DNA of 26,766 nt from an uncultured Clostridium sp. (GCA_900540335.1 UQFC01000033.1:1-26766); one strand, 5' to 3'; shown: positions 8,001-15,428, counted from the first letter of the stretch. The notes: generated by a model from the letters alone, not told the origin. Numbers and translations: made by a program.

Positions 8001-11000
8001 GTAAAATCAGCATACTCTGCAGGATATGGAACAGAAGCGGTTGTCCGCCCCGGGGACGGAAGCCCTCAATCCGGATATTCTTATCGACTGGATTTCGGAC
8101 TGGGATCAAATCATGCAAAGAATATCGATTTTTTTGATGCATTGGAGCAGGGGGCCAGACTTGCCTCTCATGAGCCGGGGCAGGGGGAGCAGTGGATTCC
8201 TTCTCAGTGGCAGGGACGATTTCTGTCTGTGGATACTTCTTATGCAGAAAGCATGAAACTGATTCCCACAGTGTATTACAGTACAGATGAAAAGCAGGAA
8301 CTGCGTGCAGACGCAGGGGGATGGAGCAGGGAACTGCCGGAGGATCCGGGAAATGTAAAAGCCGTATGGGTTCACCTAGACACCTCTCAGCTGGAATATG
8401 GTCTTTTGCAGACCCGTCAGATGACTTATGTTGAAATTCACATGGAAGCACCAAAAGAACAGGGACTGACGGAAAAAACAGCAGTGAATCAATATTTTGT
8501 AGAGTTTGATGCTTATGGAATCGGTTCGCCTGATACATTGGAGGCTCGTTACCGGCTTTCCTCTGCAGAAACAAGAGTCAGACTTCTCGATACAATAGGA
8601 AGCATGATTTTGCAGAAAACAGATGGTGAACATCAAATCGGTGTGTATCAGGACGGAACTGTCCGGTATGCGCCTTTGACCGGGGCCTGTTTTCAGGTTT
8701 ATAATCCGGCAGGAGAGCCTATGTTTGGAAAAGAAGGAGTTCAGGTGAATGCGCTGGGACAGATCATCCTTTCGAACCTTCCGTTTGGAGTATATCAGTG
8801 GGAGGAGATTGCTGCACCGAAAGGTTACCGGAAAATAGAGGGGCGTCATTCTTTTATGGTAGACGGCATTACCACAAGGATTTCCATTCCCAATGAAAGA
8901 CTTCGCGGCCAGGTGATTCTCACCAAATATGATCGGGATGATGGAAATAACAGTCCCCTTGAAGGCGCTGAATTTGAACTTACTGATTCCCGCGGAGAGA
9001 TTCTGTATCTGACAGAGGAGGGAAGCTATTCGGAGAAAGGAACGATTTCTGCCGTATCTACAGGACCGGACGGAACTTTGAAGATCACCAATCTTCCATG
9101 GGGAAATTACAGCCTGACAGAGACGAAGGCACCGGACGGATATGAAAGGATGGATACACCGATTTCTTTTTCAATTGGAAAGGAACAGATATCCTATGAA
9201 GAGGGAACGGGAAAAAACGAAGAAATTACGGTCCGTTTACGGGTTTATAATGGACAGACACCGGCCTCTCTGCGGCTGCGGAAGGTGGATGAAAAAACGG
9301 GACAGGGATTAAAAAATGCGGTCTTCAGTCTGTACAGGAAAGCAAAAGAGGGAGAGAAGAATGATGTTTTGATCCAAAGCGGTTTAAAAACCAATGGAAC
9401 CGGAGAACTGCAGGCAGACGGTCTTCTGTACGGAACGTATTACTTTGTGGAAACGAGAAATCCTGCGGGCTATGAACTGGAAAAGCACGATCCGGAGACA
9501 GCAAAAACCATTACCCTGGATCGGTCAACAGCAGGTCAGATTCTGGAGCTTACTTTTACTAACCGAAGAATGAAGGGAAAGGCGGTTCTGACAAAAACAG
9601 ATGAAACGGGACTTCCTGTGCAGGGGGCAGAATATAGGCTGATGTACAGAGAGTCAGGACAGGAGGAGTACGGGGCTGTTGGTTCCGTCTATTGTACGGA
9701 CGAAAACGGGGAAATTCATGTATCTGAGCTGGAATGGGGAGATTACTGCTGGATAGAGACAAAGGCTCCCAGAGGTTTTGAACTGTCATCAGAGAAAATC
9801 GGTTTTTGTATAACCAGGGAAACGGTGCAGTCGGTTGTTTACAGAACAGCGGTTGATCGGAGAAAAAAGGGAAGCATTCGCCTGATGAAAACCGACAAAG
9901 AGGAGCCGGGCAGAACCCTGCCGGGGGCGGAATATGAGCTGTACAGGACAAGCGGAATAAAATGCCGTCCGGGTACTGATTATGTGCTGCCGGAAGGTGT
10001 GAACAAAATTATAACGGGAAAGGACGGTACCATTCTCCTGACAGAAATTCCCCAGGGCGGCTACTATCTTCAAGAGATCAAGGCTCCGCAGGGATACAGT
10101 ATTTCTGATGAAAAAATCAGATTTTCCATTACCAGAGAGAACGGGGATATTATTCAGGAACTGACGGCAGAGGATCAGAGAAATCGGGCAGAGCTGAAAA
10201 TCAACAAAAGAGTAAATACCGTATATGAGCCCTTTGGAAATCCCACGTTTATTTTCCGGATTGAAAAAAAGGACAGAGAGACAGATAAGACAGTACAAAC
10301 ACTGTATAAGACGATTACCCTTTCAGAAGAAGAATCAGAGGGAAGTGTGCAGCTGCCGGTGGATCAGGGCTATGTGTACGAGATTACGGAATTAAATACG
10401 GGAAGATACCGCCTCAGCCGGATAATTCCAGATACAGAGCAGGTATCGGCTGACGAGAACACTGCAAAAGCAGATTTGACCATGACAGATTACGGAGAGG
10501 TTACTTTTGTAAACGAATTGAAGCAGTATGAAAAGCTGTCTCACACAGCCAATGTGGAAAATATTATCAAGGCAGGCATAAAGCTTACGGGAATCCGGGC
10601 AGAATACCATGGACCGGATCCTGTTGATGAAAATACAGAAGGCTATGATGCGCAAGAGAGGCAGTATCTGGTAAAGGATACCGATTTGACGGTTACCGCT
10701 TTATACGATGACGGTTCGGAAAAAACACTTCCCCTGGGAAGCTGGAGGCTTGACAATCCGCTGGCAGACGGAAGCTCTGACAGCTATACCGGCATTGTCC
10801 GCTACCGGGAAGGACAGACAGAGAAAACCTCCTCCTTTACTATCGGGATAAGGCTTCCGAAGCCCTGGAAGAAGTACAGGGTTGTTATGGAAATGAATGG
10901 AGGAACCATTGTAAGAGACGGAGATAGCACAGATACAGCGGTAGAGCTGTGGGAGCGTCTGGTGAGGGAAGGAAGTCTCCTGCCGGAACCGGAAAACAAG

Positions 11001-12074
11001 CCGAAAAAAACGGGGTTCCGTTTTGCCGGATGGTACCGGGAGCCGGAGCTTCAGACAGAATATGATTTTTCAGCTCCGGTCGAAGAAGATACCTTTATTT
11101 ATGCAAAATGGGAGGAAGCCTATGATGTAAAATATGCAGTATCGATTTATGCAATCAATGATACGGATGCAGAAGGAACCGTAATTCCTATAACCTTCGG
11201 ACCTGCGGTCGGAGCTCTTGTCAGTTCCTATGTCAGTCATGTTCCGAAAGAGGGAGAACGTTGTATTCATGATTTGACATGGGAGGAAATCATTGCCCAG
11301 GTACGGCAGGATCCTGAGGTTTTTCATACTTGCATGGAGCAGGGCTGCACGCACTCTGTACTGATTCTTTTTACAGATGAGGATGGAAATGAAAATCCCA
11401 TGAAGGGACAAAGCTACAGCGGAAAAATGGATGAGGGAGACGGGGCAGGAAGTTTATTCTGGTCTGTTAACAGCAGATACAGAAGATGGAACAGCAAATA
11501 CTCTGGTTATTTTGAAGAAAAATCCAAAGAATATATAAACGGAACGAATAAGGGAGGATGGCCGGACAGCGCAATAAGAAACACGCTGAACGGAATAGTT
11601 ACGGATAATATGATCAATATTACCAACCAGAGCGCTGAATTTGCGCAGAACCGGCTGAATGAATCAAACTGTCTGCTGTCATGCTTTCCTGCGGAGCTTC
11701 AGAAAGCGATTTGTCTCCGGGCGGTAAAGTCAAATACGGTCCATTATGCAGAGACGCCGGAAAATGCAGCAGTCAGCCATGACAAGCTGTGGCTTCCCGC
11801 GTTTGATGAATACTTTATAGACGGTCAAAAGACGCCTTATCATCACAGGCTGGAAGGAGGTCCTCTGGAGGGCCAGATTCTCAGGAAGGCTAATTATGGT
11901 ACAGAAAGAGCCCGCCGTTATGATGAGGACGGGAGAACCACCTATACCTGGCTTCGATCCATTCTTTTGGGGAAGAACTATGAATGTTATGTTATCAGTG
12001 AGAACAGAGGAAACAGTATTGGTACGGGAACAGGAAGCGCATACGGGATTTCTCCCTGCTTCAGCATCCGGTGA
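5061..12074 (+). CDS. Giant secreted Cna-B/SpaA-type adhesin with DUF6273-like C-terminus
   Basis: Predicted extracellular protein of about 2,337 residues. I start it at GTG 5061: TGAGGA lies just upstream, and the start falls 8 bp after the preceding stop, whereas the longer ORF from 4956 would overlap that gene by about 100 bp. The signal peptide has a basic n-region, CSVFLVLVLVLTG, then VRA before Gly-Lys-Gly. Residues about 40-420 and 590-1170 look like adhesin beta-sandwich regions, split by a low-complexity linker (424-580) with ATPSEL/ATPATASEI motifs. Five Cna-B/SpaA repeats follow, starting near 1180, 1282, 1401, 1504 and 1603, with the ETKAP-type motif of isopeptide-forming domains (ETKAPDGYE, ETKAPRGFE, EIKAPQGY). 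Next come a related domain (1712-1830), a Big_3-like region (1834-1935), an InlB/Flg_new repeat (1939-2019, FAGWYREPE to YAKW), and a DUF6273-like end (WPDSAIRNTLNG, DKLWLPAFDEY, TYTWLRS, GISPCFSIR). No LPXTG or C-terminal helix is present. Confidence 0.88.
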   Translation: MKDWLKRRKHDMRRECSVFLVLVLVLTGIPFPVRAGKGQETAPDGWKVDCAWSVLSYDDSWDAENDRMKQPKLVVTYRMDHAPRVYVPGEIQFVIPGIGNLNRASILKASKLSSDKEDSEWSCSWDQEQDLYTFSNQFQVEKGQSISGGFQLLWTIESRLSENGYTQERTPVFQIRGEEARELTPLTYRFSSRRDRYRISLEKKKIPAEDYETSDQNYIWYEMETRFDKDWLARGLSRSSYYIAAELPEGKDYESVLVKKDGKQFPLEQIETETGEVVWGFYPFRNREGDLGSEYETFFDRFQIGFLKEHFADGEEPYRMVTVRGHLDRLYQDEEQWTTDAGEMEQVEDEVSFTVADYSFEYAGYLYSHRKWCPPYENYPYNHSAPENDSHRMNAVQMYSGKLVQFRLEASANRDYVQKSAKAAAGPDRELQKIQEPATPSELENSISPAAGNRVLEVSENRTEDWADIHWREHGLGKNAWEDGEIWEEALTYKERHPEKATGSDWILEEEEGLTGAVAALGGMFLKAGRWLMPGQKAAAVSPEKEKVVIAEDGIKEGEAATPATASEIMPSAGRPIRPGGNLSGMSQIGQNGNSEDYSLVAGDDKLAVFLTDGSVRCLEDYEYDMVYAVIEKTPKVCTYEVYGAPAQDTPTEEYLCLGEGTTEEKSTVFLPEGVKAVFVRFNGLQGSFQSVVQLGVRLHLDWNEEQEKAAAGEPVPDHENHLINFSYIRSLYVDQEGYEVNDCAVDTDSYTGTYGRELAERDKAVYGECTMRAYSNLWLRSPITNLESKTEMGTFEGNQKNGFTSRIWTTGKIRTDDSTPLERFSLYAELPEGLSVNLNPEAVRVNGRGKYLSGEELSEEDFQNHVSYQVRSHNEKTMLAADFDFTGAPLEASDGVEAVLSFEAGLSYTDFISFGNQYRTVSYLMVHDDGMDKIAGTSIMTDVYDMNENGSVLERAAYSSDREVVLDSAAEWREYVSKYVKSAYSAGYGTEAVVRPGDGSPQSGYSYRLDFGLGSNHAKNIDFFDALEQGARLASHEPGQGEQWIPSQWQGRFLSVDTSYAESMKLIPTVYYSTDEKQELRADAGGWSRELPEDPGNVKAVWVHLDTSQLEYGLLQTRQMTYVEIHMEAPKEQGLTEKTAVNQYFVEFDAYGIGSPDTLEARYRLSSAETRVRLLDTIGSMILQKTDGEHQIGVYQDGTVRYAPLTGACFQVYNPAGEPMFGKEGVQVNALGQIILSNLPFGVYQWEEIAAPKGYRKIEGRHSFMVDGITTRISIPNERLRGQVILTKYDRDDGNNSPLEGAEFELTDSRGEILYLTEEGSYSEKGTISAVSTGPDGTLKITNLPWGNYSLTETKAPDGYERMDTPISFSIGKEQISYEEGTGKNEEITVRLRVYNGQTPASLRLRKVDEKTGQGLKNAVFSLYRKAKEGEKNDVLIQSGLKTNGTGELQADGLLYGTYYFVETRNPAGYELEKHDPETAKTITLDRSTAGQILELTFTNRRMKGKAVLTKTDETGLPVQGAEYRLMYRESGQEEYGAVGSVYCTDENGEIHVSELEWGDYCWIETKAPRGFELSSEKIGFCITRETVQSVVYRTAVDRRKKGSIRLMKTDKEEPGRTLPGAEYELYRTSGIKCRPGTDYVLPEGVNKIITGKDGTILLTEIPQGGYYLQEIKAPQGYSISDEKIRFSITRENGDIIQELTAEDQRNRAELKINKRVNTVYEPFGNPTFIFRIEKKDRETDKTVQTLYKTITLSEEESEGSVQLPVDQGYVYEITELNTGRYRLSRIIPDTEQVSADENTAKADLTMTDYGEVTFVNELKQYEKLSHTANVENIIKAGIKLTGIRAEYHGPDPVDENTEGYDAQERQYLVKDTDLTVTALYDDGSEKTLPLGSWRLDNPLADGSSDSYTGIVRYREGQTEKTSSFTIGIRLPKPWKKYRVVMEMNGGTIVRDGDSTDTAVELWERLVREGSLLPEPENKPKKTGFRFAGWYREPELQTEYDFSAPVEEDTFIYAKWEEAYDVKYAVSIYAINDTDAEGTVIPITFGPAVGALVSSYVSHVPKEGERCIHDLTWEEIIAQVRQDPEVFHTCMEQGCTHSVLILFTDEDGNENPMKGQSYSGKMDEGDGAGSLFWSVNSRYRRWNSKYSGYFEEKSKEYINGTNKGGWPDSAIRNTLNGIVTDNMINITNQSAEFAQNRLNESNCLLSCFPAELQKAICLRAVKSNTVHYAETPENAAVSHDKLWLPAFDEYFIDGQKTPYHHRLEGGPLEGQILRKANYGTERARRYDEDGRTTYTWLRSILLGKNYECYVISENRGNSIGTGTGSAYGISPCFSIR

Positions 12075-12132
12075 GAAATAATCCTGCTTTCAGACTTGAT
12101 TTTCAGATAAATGTATTGTAGCATAGAATTTA

Positions 12133-12200
12133 TTACCCTGTCGAAGCATAGCGAAATTAGTCGCTCGATTGTGTTTGATTTTCGGTTTTGCCAGGGGTAA
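12133..12200 (+). promoter_or_regulatory. Possible stem-loop between giant adhesin gene and lgt
   Basis: TTACCCTG (12133-12140) pairs with CAGGGGTAA (12192-12200) with one bulged G. The enclosed region contains a small hairpin AGCGA/TCGCT (12150-12165). No T run follows, so it is a weak terminator candidate for the surface locus. The right arm overlaps the -10 of the lgt promoter, so the stem would form only in readthrough RNA from the upstream operon. Confidence 0.35.
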
Positions 12201-12203
12201 AAT
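12175..12203 (+). promoter_or_regulatory. Sigma-A-type promoter of lgt
   Basis: TTGATT (-35, 12175-12180), a spacer of exactly 17 bp and TAAAAT (-10, 12198-12203), about 30 bp before the lgt start codon. The ribosome binding site AAAGGAGAG follows. It separates the lgt/Spo0E-like pair from the adhesin operon. Confidence 0.65.
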
Positions 12204-12232
12204 AAGAATCAGGTCGAAAGGAGAGTTTCACT

Positions 12233-13147
12233 ATGGCGGAAGCGGATATCAGCTTCGTTCATTTAGGAATTACCATTGAAAACTTGAAAAATCAGATTTC
12301 TGTATTTGGTTTTTCAATCGCGTATTATGGGATCATTATCGGAATCGGTATGCTGACCGGTATCTGGGTGGCTCAGAATGACGCAAAAAGAAGGGGGCAG
12401 GATCCGGACATTTATCTGGACTTTGCACTTTACGGTATTATTTTTGCCATTATCGGGGCAAGATTGTACTATGTGATTTTTGAGTGGGATATGTATAAGG
12501 ATAATCTGCTTCAGATATTCAATCTGCGGGCCGGAGGACTGGCAATTTACGGAGGCGTGATTGGAGCGGTTCTTACTTTAATTGTATTTACCCGGAAGAG
12601 AAAGCTGTCTTTCTTTTCCATGGCCGACAGTGGTGTCCTGGGATTGATAACCGGGCAGATTATTGGAAGATGGGGGAACTTTTTTAACTGCGAAGCATTT
12701 GGCGGCTATACAGACAGTCTGCTTGCAATGCGGATCAAACGCTCTCTTGTCAACGAAAACATGCTGAATGCGGATGTGCTGAATCATCTGATTGTAGAAA
12801 ACGGCGTGGAATATATACAGGTGCATCCCACATTTCTCTATGAATCTCTGTGGAACCTGGGTGTGCTGATGTTTATGCTCTGGTACAGAAAACGGAAGAA
12901 ATTTGATGGAGAGATGCTTTGGATTTATCTGGCGGGCTATGGCCTTGGAAGATTTTGGATCGAGGGATTGCGCACCGATCAGCTGATTTTGTTTGGAACA
13001 GGAATTGCTGTTTCACAGGGGCTGTCTTTGATACTGGTTCTGGCTTCAGTTGGGGTTTTGATTTATCATTACCGCAGGCTGTCTGAGAGACAGAAGGAGA
13101 AAACAAGTGATGGGGATATCCAAGGAAGAACTGGTTCAGAAAATTGA
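12233..13147 (+). CDS. lgt: Prolipoprotein diacylglyceryl transferase
   Basis: Integral membrane enzyme of 304 residues that transfers diacylglycerol from phosphatidylglycerol to the lipobox cysteine of prolipoproteins, the first step of lipoprotein maturation. The Lgt signature GRWGNFFNCEAFGG is at 145-158. GGLAIYGGVIGA is at 101-112, and HPTFLYESLWNL and YGLGRFWIEGLRTDQ come later. Several hydrophobic helices span the length. The position of the functionally important His103 of the E. coli enzyme (GG-x-x-x-H-GG) carries Tyr106 here, a substitution I believe is common in Firmicutes. The start ATG follows GAAAGGAGAG. The 3' end overlaps the Spo0E-like gene by 38 bp, so the two are likely cotranscribed. 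The lipoprotein at 76-915 is one potential client. Confidence 0.96.
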   Translation: MAEADISFVHLGITIENLKNQISVFGFSIAYYGIIIGIGMLTGIWVAQNDAKRRGQDPDIYLDFALYGIIFAIIGARLYYVIFEWDMYKDNLLQIFNLRAGGLAIYGGVIGAVLTLIVFTRKRKLSFFSMADSGVLGLITGQIIGRWGNFFNCEAFGGYTDSLLAMRIKRSLVNENMLNADVLNHLIVENGVEYIQVHPTFLYESLWNLGVLMFMLWYRKRKKFDGEMLWIYLAGYGLGRFWIEGLRTDQLILFGTGIAVSQGLSLILVLASVGVLIYHYRRLSERQKEKTSDGDIQGRTGSEN

Positions 13148-13265
13148 GGCGGCCAGAGAAAAACTGAACAGAAGTGTGGAAACCGGTGAGGAGTACAAAG
13201 CTGTATATCAGTACAGCGTTGAACTGGATCATCTGATAGAGTTATATCTGTCATCTGAATACTGA
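13110..13265 (+). CDS. Spo0E-like aspartyl-phosphate phosphatase (51 aa)
   Basis: Very small protein of 51 residues. It matches the Spo0E family pattern: a first helix EELVQKIEAAREKLNRSVET, a short turn, and a second helix carrying the family's S-x-E-L-D motif (SVELD, residues 36-40) followed by HLIELYL. Spo0E proteins dephosphorylate Spo0A~P and restrain sporulation, with the Asp of SxELD near the active site. The frame starts inside the 3' end of lgt. AAGGAG (13094-13099) sits upstream of both GTG 13107 and ATG 13110, which are adjacent in the same frame, so one more residue is possible. A strong terminator follows 50 bp downstream. Short genes of this family are easily missed in annotation. 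Confidence 0.78.
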   Translation: MGISKEELVQKIEAAREKLNRSVETGEEYKAVYQYSVELDHLIELYLSSEY

Positions 13266-13311
13266 CAGAAAGCTCCATCAGAAGGACAGTAATCGCCATA
13301 TCTTACAGACC

Positions 13312-13354
13312 TTTTAAGGACGGCTGCAATATCTTGCGGCCGTCTTAATTTTTT
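13312..13354 (+). terminator. Intrinsic terminator after lgt/Spo0E-like gene
   Basis: AAGGACGGCTGCAA (13316-13329) pairs with TTGCGGCCGTCTT (13334-13346) with one bulged G and one T-G pair around the loop TATC, followed by AATTTTTT. A short TTTTAAG/CTTAA extension surrounds it. It cleanly separates lgt and the Spo0E-like gene from the dcw cluster. Confidence 0.88.
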
Positions 13355-13365
13355 GTGAAATTTCC

Positions 13366-13394
13366 TTGCTATTTTTCTGCTAATGTAATAAAAT
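13366..13394 (+). promoter_or_regulatory. Promoter of the mraZ-led dcw cluster
   Basis: TTGCTA (-35, 13366-13371), a 17-bp spacer and TAAAAT (-10, 13389-13394). The start site is predicted near 13401, directly in front of the GTGG repeats, as expected for a promoter under MraZ control. Confidence 0.65.
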
Positions 13395-13404
13395 AAACAT
13401 ACGA

Positions 13405-13438
13405 GTGGTAGAAAGTGGAGTAAAGTGGTAGATAAGGG
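13405..13438 (+). promoter_or_regulatory. MraZ operator: 10-bp direct repeats
   Basis: GTGG starts at 13405, 13415 and 13425, exactly 10 bp apart, within the units GTGGTAGAAA, GTGGAGTAAA and GTGGTAGATA. A degenerate fourth unit, AGGG, follows in phase at 13435. MraZ proteins bind such G-rich direct repeats near their own promoter as a ring-shaped oligomer. The placement just after the predicted start site suggests autoregulation of the cluster. Confidence 0.8.
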
Positions 13439-13474
13439 TACGACAGTGGCGTAACAGGGTAACAGGTGATTCGT

Positions 13475-13900
13475 ATGTTCATGGGCGAGTATAATCATAC
13501 GGTGGACGCGAAGGGTAGAGTAATTGTTCCTTCCAAATTCAGAGAACAGCTGGGCGAAGAGTTCGTTGTAACAAAGGGCCTTGACGGCTGTTTATTTGTC
13601 TATGAAAATACAGAGTGGAAAGCTCTGGAGGAAAAGCTTCACGCCCTGCCTCTGACCAATGCCAATGCCCGTAAGTTTTCCCGCTTTTTCCTGGCAGGAG
13701 CTACCACCTGTGAGGTAGACAAACAGGGACGGATTCTTCTGCCGGCTGTATTAAGAGACTTTGCCGGAATTGACAAGGATGCGGTTTTAGTAGGTGTGGG
13801 AAGCAGAATTGAGATATGGAGCAAGGACAACTGGAATCAGTCCAATACCTATGATGACATGGAGGAAATCGCAGAAAATATGGAGGGTCTTGGAATTTAA
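13475..13900 (+). CDS. mraZ: Transcriptional regulator MraZ
   Basis: DNA-binding regulator of 141 residues with two AbrB-like (SpoVT-type) half domains. DAKGRVIVPSKFRE (11-24) is in the first, and DKQGRILLPAVLRDFAGI (about 83-100) in the second. This is the family's normal length and architecture. The start at ATG 13475 gives the usual MFMGEYNHTVD N-terminus and is preceded by AGGTGA. The longer ORF from GTG 13466 would start inside that ribosome binding site. It is the first gene of the dcw cluster, directly behind its own operator repeats, and probably represses the cluster. rsmH begins one base after its stop codon. Confidence 0.96.
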   Translation: MFMGEYNHTVDAKGRVIVPSKFREQLGEEFVVTKGLDGCLFVYENTEWKALEEKLHALPLTNANARKFSRFFLAGATTCEVDKQGRILLPAVLRDFAGIDKDAVLVGVGSRIEIWSKDNWNQSNTYDDMEEIAENMEGLGI

Positions 13901-13901
13901 T

Positions 13902-14840
13902 ATGGCATTTGAACACAAATCCGTTTTATTGGAAGAAACCGTAGACAGTCTGAATATAAAACTGGACGGGATCTACGTGGATGGAACCCTGGGCGGGGGA
14001 GGACATGCTTTTGAAGTATGCAGCCGTCTGGGAGAAAAGGGCCGTCTGATCGGAATTGATCAGGATGCAGACGCGATTCGCGCTGCGTCAGAACGTCTGT
14101 CAGTATTCGGGGACAGAGTTACGGTGGTAAGGAACAACTACGTGAATATTGCTGAGGTTCTGGCTTCTCTGGGAATTGAGAAGGTAGACGGTATTTATCT
14201 GGATCTGGGGGTATCCTCCTATCAGCTGGATACGGCAGAGAGGGGCTTTACCTACCGGGAAGAAGATGCACCGCTGGATATGAGAATGGATCAGCGGGGA
14301 AGCGAGACAGCGGCAGATATTGTAAATACCTACAGCGAATCAGATCTGTACCGGATTATCCGGGATTACGGCGAGGATCGGTTTGCAAAGAATATAGCCA
14401 AGCATATTGTGAAAAGAAGGCAGGAGAAGCCCTTTGAGACAGCCGGTGAACTGGCGGAGACCATTCGGGCGGCGATTCCGGCCAGAGTAAGGGCAACAGG
14501 AGGTCATCCGGCAAAAAGAACGTTCCAGGCAATCAGAATTGAGTTAAATCATGAACTGGATGTGCTGGAGAATTCTATTGACAGGATGATTGATTTTTTG
14601 AATCCGGGCGGGCGGTTAAGCATTATTACCTTCCACTCTCTGGAGGATCGGATTGTAAAGAACCGGTTCCGGATCAATGAAAATCCCTGTACCTGTCCGC
14701 CGGAGTTTCCCGTATGCATGTGCGGAAAAAAGAGTAAGGGCAGAGTGGTTACAAGAAAGCCCATTGTGCCTACAGAAGAGGAACTGGAAACAAACAAACG
14801 GTCAAAAAGTTCCAAGCTTCGTGTTTTTGAGCGGAGCTGA
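13902..14840 (+). CDS. rsmH: 16S rRNA (cytosine1402-N4)-methyltransferase RsmH
   Basis: SAM-dependent methyltransferase of 312 residues (formerly MraW) that methylates C1402 in the decoding centre of 16S rRNA. The SAM-binding loop DGTLGGGGHA is at residues 27-36, and GIDQDADAI (51-59) contains the acidic residue of strand 2. DGIYLDLGVSSYQLD, PLDMRMD, FQAIRIELNHELD and IITFHSLEDRIVK are all family motifs. A Cys cluster (CTCPPEFPVCMCGK) near the C-terminus is normal for Firmicute RsmH. The start MAFEHKSVLLEE at 13902 is the usual N-terminus; the longer ORF from 13794 overlaps mraZ and is not used. GGAGGG sits about 14 nt upstream. Confidence 0.97.
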   Translation: MAFEHKSVLLEETVDSLNIKLDGIYVDGTLGGGGHAFEVCSRLGEKGRLIGIDQDADAIRAASERLSVFGDRVTVVRNNYVNIAEVLASLGIEKVDGIYLDLGVSSYQLDTAERGFTYREEDAPLDMRMDQRGSETAADIVNTYSESDLYRIIRDYGEDRFAKNIAKHIVKRRQEKPFETAGELAETIRAAIPARVRATGGHPAKRTFQAIRIELNHELDVLENSIDRMIDFLNPGGRLSIITFHSLEDRIVKNRFRINENPCTCPPEFPVCMCGKKSKGRVVTRKPIVPTEEELETNKRSKSSKLRVFERS

Positions 14841-14924
14841 CGGCAGAAGCCGGATGATGGAACAGAGAAAAGGAGTTTTGTTATAATATAGTTTTGGAAT
14901 AGGAATTTCAGGGAGGGAATGGAC

Positions 14925-15428
14925 ATGGCTGCAGGATACCGTGGAAGAAGCGGACAGGAATACATATATGGAAACACGGTGCGGGCTGCAGAGCCGGCAG
15001 AGGCGGATTACCGCCGGAGACAGAAGAAAGCTGCCGAGCTGGAGCGCCAGACAGCCAGATACCAGCGGATGAACCGCCGGGTGAGAAGAAATCAGGAGAA
15101 AGCCCTGCAGATGGATCTGCCCTATGTGGTAATGCTTACCATCGCGGCTTTCTGTGCACTTACTATCTGTGTAAATTATCTTCATGTGCAGTCCTCCATT
15201 ATGGGAAGAATTCATCATATTGAAGAACTGGAGCGGGAGATTGAGCAGCTGAGATCCAATAATGATGCATTGCAGACAAGAATCAATACACAAATTGATC
15301 TGGATCACGTTTACAAGGTTGCCACAGAGGAGTTAGGAATGGTCTATGCCAACAAAGACCAGGTAATTCTCTATGACAAAACGGAAAGCGAGTATGTGAG
15401 ACAGTATGAGGACATCCCAGAAAACTAA
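14925..15428 (+). CDS. ftsL: FtsL-like cell division protein
   Basis: Bitopic division protein of 167 residues by position and architecture. It has a long basic cytoplasmic region (1-64, many Arg/Lys), one membrane helix (about 66-86), and an extracytoplasmic coiled coil, HIEELEREIEQLRSNNDALQ (98-117). A short tail includes EELGMVYANKDQVI, the FtsL/DivIC-type end. FtsL pairs with DivIC and DivIB to activate septal peptidoglycan synthesis by FtsW and its PBP. Sequence identity in FtsL is always low, so position between rsmH and a class B PBP carries weight. Start chosen at ATG 14925, at good distance from GGGAGGG; an in-frame ATG at 14919 sits too close. The 84-bp gap before it contains a TATAAT (14882-14887) without a clear -35. 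Confidence 0.88.
   Translation: MAAGYRGRSGQEYIYGNTVRAAEPAEADYRRRQKKAAELERQTARYQRMNRRVRRNQEKALQMDLPYVVMLTIAAFCALTICVNYLHVQSSIMGRIHHIEELEREIEQLRSNNDALQTRINTQIDLDHVYKVATEELGMVYANKDQVILYDKTESEYVRQYEDIPEN

Noticed and set aside
13405..13460. Short direct repeats before mraZ as a possible CRISPR remnant
   Set aside because: The 10-bp units without spacers match an MraZ operator, and no cas genes are present.
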